Shown here piece after piece: positions 58,905-64,000 of a stretch of 64,000 nucleotides of DNA (within the stretch, counting starts at the first letter, position 1; each line of letters opens with the position of its first letter). The position numbers and the translations under genes were made by a program. The stretch lies in NCBI GenBank assembly GCA_022749755.1, contig CM040444.1, positions 6,699,009 through 6,763,008 of the forward strand, read 5' to 3'. The notes under the pieces were generated by a model. The model was not told the origin of the DNA. It saw nothing but the letters and a program-made list of their open reading frames with translations, and made no database searches. Origin of the DNA: Azadirachta indica (taxonomy: Eukaryota; Streptophyta; Magnoliopsida; Sapindales; Meliaceae).

Positions 58905-59640
58905 CCTTGCTCACAAGGAAAATTAGTGGTTAAACATCCCTTCCTAAAATTGGATTTGAATCTCCATCATTTTTACAAGGAATTCGATGAGACATTTGTG
59001 AGCCAATTCACCCACCTAGTGGACCATTTCGCTATTTTATACTCTTAATTGATGCATTTGCTCGATGATCTTATATGTGTTTATTATCTACACGTAATGT
59101 TGCATTTCCTAGATTGTTTGCATAAATTATAAAGTTAAGGGCACATTTTCCTTATCACTTAATCAAGACTATACATCTAGATAATGCTGGTGAGTTTACT
59201 TCTAAAACATTTGATGACTATTGTACATTGGTAGGGATTAATGTTGAGTATCCCATCCTATATATCTATACTTAAAATGGATTTGTCGAATCTCTTATTA
59301 AAAGACTCCAGGTAATTGCTAGAACTTTATTATTACGTACTCAATTACCAATTTTTGCATGCTTCAACTTTAATTCGGCTTAAACCTACTGCTTATCATC
59401 AATATTCTCCACTACAACTTGTATTTGGTTATCCACATGATGTACCCCACCTACGTACTTTTGGTTATGTTGTGTATGTTCTTATTGCACCCCTACAATG
59501 CCCTAAAATAAGACTTCAACATTGTTTAGGGATTTATATAGCATATAACTCACCTTCTATTATCAGATATTTTGAATCCTTAACGGGTGATCTATTTACC
59601 GCATGATGTACAGATTGTCATTTTGATGAGATAGTTTTTT
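58905..59640 (+). pseudogene. copia integrase remnant
   Basis: Shows HLDNAGEFTSKTFDDY (about 59,170-59,220), NGFVESLIKRLQ (about 59,277-59,312; QNG has become stop-NG), then the 96-aa frame 59,316-59,606 with HASTLIRLKPTAYHQYSPLQ and HLRTFGYVVYV, ending LTGDLFTA. One catalytic D context is recognisable, but stops break the core. Confidence 0.8.
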
Positions 59641-60389
59641 CATCATTAGGGGACAAGAAAATGCCTTCTGAAATAAGACATACGCTTTCTTGGAAAACAC
59701 CTACTTTGTCTCATCTTGATCCTCATACTAACTAATGTAAAAATGAAATGCAAGATAGGGCAACTTCAACAAATTGCAAATCAATTACTAGATACATTTA
59801 ATAATATTACAAGAGTGACTAAATCATATACCAACTGCCAATACACAAGCTCGAGTGATTGTTCTTGAAGAACAATTTAATCATAAGGCAATAAATGAAT
59901 TATCTGTTACACGCCAAAAGTATCGTAGACCAATTGATTCAAAAGATACTGTTCCCCGAAAAAGATGATCCAGGAATCAAGATCTAATTGAAAATAATGC
60001 TTGGGCAATGAGTTTACTTATAATTCCTTAATCATGAGCTCCAAAAGAGCTAATAGTCTCCGAAAAGACATGTGTCCCTGAAGTGAAAATAGCAGTTAAA
60101 AAGGCATATTTCCCTCTAGAGACATAAGCTCTTAAAGAAGTATTAGTCCCTAAAGAGGCGCAAGTCTAGAAGTGACATAAGCTCTTGAAGAAGCATTAGC
60201 CCCTGAGTGGCATAAAAAATCCCAAAATAGGAAAAATTCTACAAATTATGCATATATAAATATGATGTGGGACCATAATAAAATAGTTGTCGACAACATA
60301 TTTTCATTTATACTAGCTACTAAAACAAAGAGAGATAATTACGACCAACAGACTATGGATAAATGTAGATAAAGATATTATTGGCCTCT

Positions 60390-61890
60390 ATGGAAAAAAG
60401 CAATTCAAGCAGAATTAGTTTCCTTTGCCAAATGTAAAGTATTTAGACCATTAGTTGTAAAACTTGAAAATGTCAAACCCATTAGATATAAATGGGTATT
60501 TGTAAATAAACGTAATGTGCATAATGAGATTATCATATACAATGCGCAATTTATTGCCCAAAGATTCTTTTAGAGGCCTAGAATTGATTTTGATAAAACA
60601 TATTCTCTTATGATGGATACTATTACATTTCGATTTTTGACAAGTTTAACAGTTTCAGAGAATCTTGATATGCGTCTTATAGATGTGGTGATAGCTTATT
60701 TATATGGGTCATTTAACGCTAATATTTATATGAAGTCCTTGAAGGATTCAAAACGCCTAAAGCATTTAATTTAAATGATCATAGTTTGTATTCAATTAAG
60801 CTATAGAGATCCTTGCATGTAGTATCATCGCTTGAGCGAATACTTAATTAAGGAAGGATATGCTAATAATCTTATATGTTCATGCGTATTTATAAAGAAA
60901 ACAGAATTAGGATTTGCCATTATAGCAATTTATGTTGCTGACATGAATTTAATTGAAACTCCTGAAGCACTCCTTCAAACTACTGAATATCTAAAGGAAT
61001 TTGAGATGAAAGATTTGAGGAAAACTAGACCTTGTCTCGGTCTGCAGATTGAGCACAAGTCTAAAGGAATTTTTATCCATCAATCTGCCTATGTTGAAAA
61101 GATCATAAAACGTTTTAATATAGATAAAGCTCATCTATTAAGTAACCCTATAATTATTCGGTCCCTAGATCCTAAAAGGACTTATTTTTCCTTAAAGAAG
61201 ATGATGAAGAGATATTTGGTCCAAAAGTATCATATCTCAATACAATTAGCGCATTAATGTATATGCACAGTATACTAAACTGGACATAGCATTCTCTGTG
61301 AACTTGTTTGCTTAATTTAGTTCTACACTTACTCGCCGACATTAGAATGGTATCAAACATATTTTTCATTATCTCTGTGGAGTAACAGATTTGTGCTTGT
61401 TTTATTCCAATGAACCAATAAAGAATTTAGGGCTTGTTGGTTATACAGATGTTGATTCTTTCAGATTCTCATAAAGTAAGGTCACAGACAGGATATGTCT
61501 TTACATATAACAACACAGCAATCTCATAGTGATCCATGAAGCAAACTCTTGTGCCTACTTATTATTATCCATCACAATCAAAGTAAATGCAACTTATCTT
61601 CTACTATAGATGTTCCAATAATAATATATGAACAAAATGCTGCTTGCATTGCACAAATTAGAGGAGGATATATTAAAGGCAATCGAACGAAGCATATCTC
61701 GCCATAGTTATTATACACTTATGAGCTCTAGCAGAGCCACCAAATTGATGTGAAACAGATACGCTTCAAAAAAAATTTTGCTTATCTCTTCACCAAAATG
61801 TTACCAACATCCACTTTTGAAAAAGTAGTGCACAATATTGGCATGCGTCAACTCTATAAATTATCTAATTGATACAAGTTGTGTTGAAGG
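60390..61890 (+). pseudogene. copia RT and RNase H remnant
   Basis: RT: KPIRYKWVFVNKRN, YNAQFIAQRF, FLTSLTVSENLDMRLIDVVI (60,470-60,740). The 141-aa frame 60,832-61,257 starts SEYLIKEGYANNLICSCVFI. The catalytic YVDD box is YVADM (about 60,930), so the active site is lost. It continues LKEFEMKDLRKT and LGLQIEHKSKGIFIHQSAYV. RNase H: AACIAQIRGGYIKGNRTKHI (about 61,638-61,700), then stop. Confidence 0.85.
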
Positions 61891-61895
61891 GGAGA

Positions 61896-62308
61896 TTTTT
61901 ATAATGAGGAGCATTTCTTTTAAGAGCTTTGGCATAATATGGGGCAGATGTGCACTATACTCTCTTGTCCTTCGTCAAGTTTTATTCTACTAGGTTTTAC
62001 TAGCAAAACTTTTAAAGAGGCAACATTAAGCATATTCAATATTATTTTTGAGGATTGTATTTTTCTCATAAATGTAATTAAAGTTGGTAAAATCTAAGAG
62101 GGAGTGTTGTGAATTTGATATGAATTTTACCGACTTCGAAATGTCCCACATTAGCCAAATTCATCTAACTCCCTCCATTCTTCCTCTACATATGTTAGAT
62201 TGTAATTGTTTTGAGATAAGAAATGGAAATTACAAAGCCTTACAGGATTTATAAAAGGCTAGCACTTTAGACCAAATATTTTCATTTCTATTTAATTTAT
62301 TTACAACA
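61896..62308 (+). repeat. copia 3' LTR
   Basis: It follows the polypurine tract. It contains the common copia R-region wording (ACTCTCTTGTCCTTCGTCAAG, here trimmed, then TAGGTTTTACTAGCAAAACT and AAAGAGGCAAC) and ends near TTTACAACA. The 5' partner is not found, and the left edge is uncertain by about 10 bp. Confidence 0.6.
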
Positions 62309-62619
62309 AAATTATTATTTTAAATGTATTTTGTTTCTAAATTTTTCAAAATTTTATTTTTAATGATTGAATTTAAAAACTAAAACTAGAAACCAATATT
62401 AAAAGCCATATCTTATTTCATATTTTGATTCCTATTATTAAATTAACATGAATTGATGGAATTCTTTAACATTTAACTTCGAAAAATTTAGATGGGTTCA
62501 AGAAGTCTATGATAATGTAAAGAACACCATAAAAATAGAAAGAAAACAATATTTTTTTTAATTTGAATTAAAAAATGAAAATAAAGCATATAAATTAAAA
62601 AAATATATTTCAATTTTAA
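62309..62619. other. AT-rich spacer
   Basis: No gene seen. Confidence 0.4.
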
Positions 62620-62875
62620 CTTTTGTTGCTTAACTTTGGCTCATTATGTCCCCTTGATTATTTTATTCTTCATTGTTTTTTTAATAAATCATGCCCCTTT
62701 CCAAAGCTTTTGAAAAGAAAAAGAAAAAAAAACCTTTTGTTGCTTAATTTTCGCTTGTTATGTCCCCTTGATTATTTTATTCTTCCTTCTTTTTTTAATA
62801 AATCATGCCCCTTTCCAAGGCTTTAAAAAAAAAAAAAAAAAACTTTTGTTGCTTAATTTTGTTGTTGAGTGTGTC
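62620..62875. repeat. 110-114-bp tandem repeat, 2.3 copies
   Basis: CTTTTGTTGCTTAA recurs at 62,620, 62,734 and 62,843. Each unit has ATGTCCCCTTGATTATTTTA, then AATAAATCATGCCCCTTTCC, and ends in an A-rich run of variable length. Short plus-strand ORFs across it are repeat translations. Confidence 0.9.
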
Positions 62876-64000
62876 CTCTACCAAATACTTTAGTCACTTT
62901 TTGAAATATATGCACACATACATCTTCGTTGGTATGGCAAAATTGCATTATCTTGGTGAGGTGGAATACTAGGTGATTTGGTGTTTAAGCTGGTGCTCAA
63001 CGTTCGGTCAACGATCCAAGTTCAACAGTTCATATCCGACCTAACTCAGATTTGAGCCTAAGGAGGTCCCAAAATATTGCCACATATTTTTCCACACCTT
63101 TGACTAAGCCAAAATGTAATCTTTTACTTTGAATCCTGGTTGAGCTATCCATTTGTCCCACCTGAAACAGAATACATAGTTCGGTGAGCCCACTTTAATG
63201 CTCAAATCATTACCTAAAAGGGGTGTTTTTGGCTCAGATGGCCTTCTCTCTTATATCATAAGAAAAAGAGCATGAAAAAAGTAAGTAAAGGAGTAAACAA
63301 CCATAGGAATAACTATAATACAAAAAGAGAGTTAATGTAGTAAGAAAAGCATTAATAATATAGAAAATAATCAAGGGGACATGAATTTATATGTAGGCTT
63401 TCCTTGATTGTGATTGGCCAAAAAAAGTTGCCCTAATTCCTTGTTTCCTTCTCTTACCTTTGAATAAATTTGATATTTTACCTTTATCTCAAAGGAGATA
63501 AAACTCTACACACATGGCTAGTAAAGATTGGCTCATATGTCCTTATTCAAAATTGCTTGTCGCGTGTCGCGTTATTATTGGGAGTTGAGATTTTCTTATC
63601 CCTTATCCCTTACCTGAAATGTGTTATAAGTTGATTCACTACCTTTTGTAGTCTAAAAAGATGCAAAAGTCAGGTGGAGTTCATTGTTAGCTATTTAAAA
63701 GCTGTTTTTCCTACTCAAGTTCGATGACCCACCTAATGTTGTCAGCGTCAAGTGGCCTCCACCTTTGTTTGGATATTTTATATTAAAATATTAGAGTATT
63801 TGGGACCAAATTCTTATCCTTTTTTGGATTTGTTTCAAGTGAGAACCACACATTTCGTCCCTTTCTTATAGCCATTAATTATAGGCCATATAGCACCTCC
63901 TTATGCAAACATTCTGCTATAATCTAAGTTAAGATCTCTCCTCATCTAGGATATATTGTCAAGTGGATTTTGCCATAAATGGGTCATCTTAAAGCGTGTT
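62876..64000. other. unassigned sequence at window end
   Basis: Less AT-rich than the spacers, with no ORF of note. Phrases such as GTTCGGTGAGCCCACTTTAA suggest LTR-like noncoding DNA, but I see no paired LTR, PBS or domain. Confidence 0.4.

Larger units (their letters stand above)
58905..62308 (+). mobile_element. Ty1-copia element, 5'-truncated, decayed
   Basis: It begins within pre-integrase (SQGKLVVKHPFLKL, about 58,909-58,950) and runs through integrase, RT and RNase H to a polypurine tract GAAGGGGAGA (61,886-61,895) and a 3' LTR. Gag, protease and the 5' LTR are not recognisable. It is a different copia family from the two antisense elements (3.1 and 27.5 kb). Many stops and frameshifts indicate an old copy. 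Confidence 0.8.

Noticed and set aside
62623..62826. 67-codon ORF with an internal repeat
   Set aside because: Translation of the 110-bp tandem repeat. No start context or family.
1..64000. tRNA, rRNA and organelle insertions
   Set aside because: I scanned for tRNA-like A and B boxes and for rRNA or chloroplast wording and saw none convincing. A covariance-model scan was not possible here.

Overview
This window looks like the nuclear genome of a eudicot plant. It has spliced genes with GT-AG introns, a TNL (TIR-NBS-LRR) resistance-gene locus, an F-box/DUF295 gene, a DUF4220 relic, a 12-exon nucleolar DEAD-box helicase, and dense nested Ty1-copia, Ty3-gypsy and LINE debris in AT-rich DNA. The wording of the TNL leucine-rich repeats and of the helicase reminded me of Citrus-type woody eudicots. 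That is an impression, not a measurement.

Layout. 1-6.7 kb: several degenerate 3' tails of TNL genes (LRR end plus post-LRR C-JID domain), split by an internally deleted antisense copia element (3,113-6,628). 6.7-11.9 kb: AT-rich DNA with a 534-bp tandem repeat, a hAT-like end and an LTR relic. 11.9-23.6 kb: a nest of Athila/Tat-like gypsy material. It holds a 3.2-kb imperfect inverted repeat centred near 13,457, a plus-strand 3' LTR (15,830-16,936) and an antisense element with 3' noncoding region, protease, gag, PBS and 5' LTR (17,046-23,606). 25.0-27.1 kb: a 5'-truncated TNL with three readable exons (LRR plus C-JID), and no TIR or NB-ARC exon upstream. 27.5-30.5 kb: a copia element with two LTRs and a likely target-site duplication but a large internal deletion, inserted in the 3' flank of the TNL. 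30.5-31.3 kb: another TNL tail.

31.8-46 kb: a gene graveyard. It contains a DUF4220 membrane-protein pseudogene with one premature stop, a B-type cyclin 3' fragment, a SNW/SKIP C-terminal fragment, a MITE, a LINE 3' end and two related chromovirus relics in opposite orientation, all in very AT-rich DNA.

46-57.5 kb: the functional island. It has a probable 57-aa two-finger C2H2 mini-gene (minus strand, with a TATA box), an intact 382-aa F-box/DUF295 gene (plus strand) and a complete 626-aa HAS1/DDX18-type RNA helicase (minus strand). The helicase's upstream region carries tandem telo-box motifs and three site II motifs, as expected for ribosome-biogenesis genes.

57.6-64 kb: a gypsy chromodomain relic, a decayed plus-strand copia element with its 3' LTR (58,905-62,308), a 110-bp tandem repeat, and unassigned sequence.

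No operon-like joint function links these genes, and I found no convincing new multi-gene system. The most distinctive items are the large gypsy-derived inverted repeat, the serial TNL-tail duplications, the small zinc-finger gene and the captured-looking cyclin and SKIP fragments.
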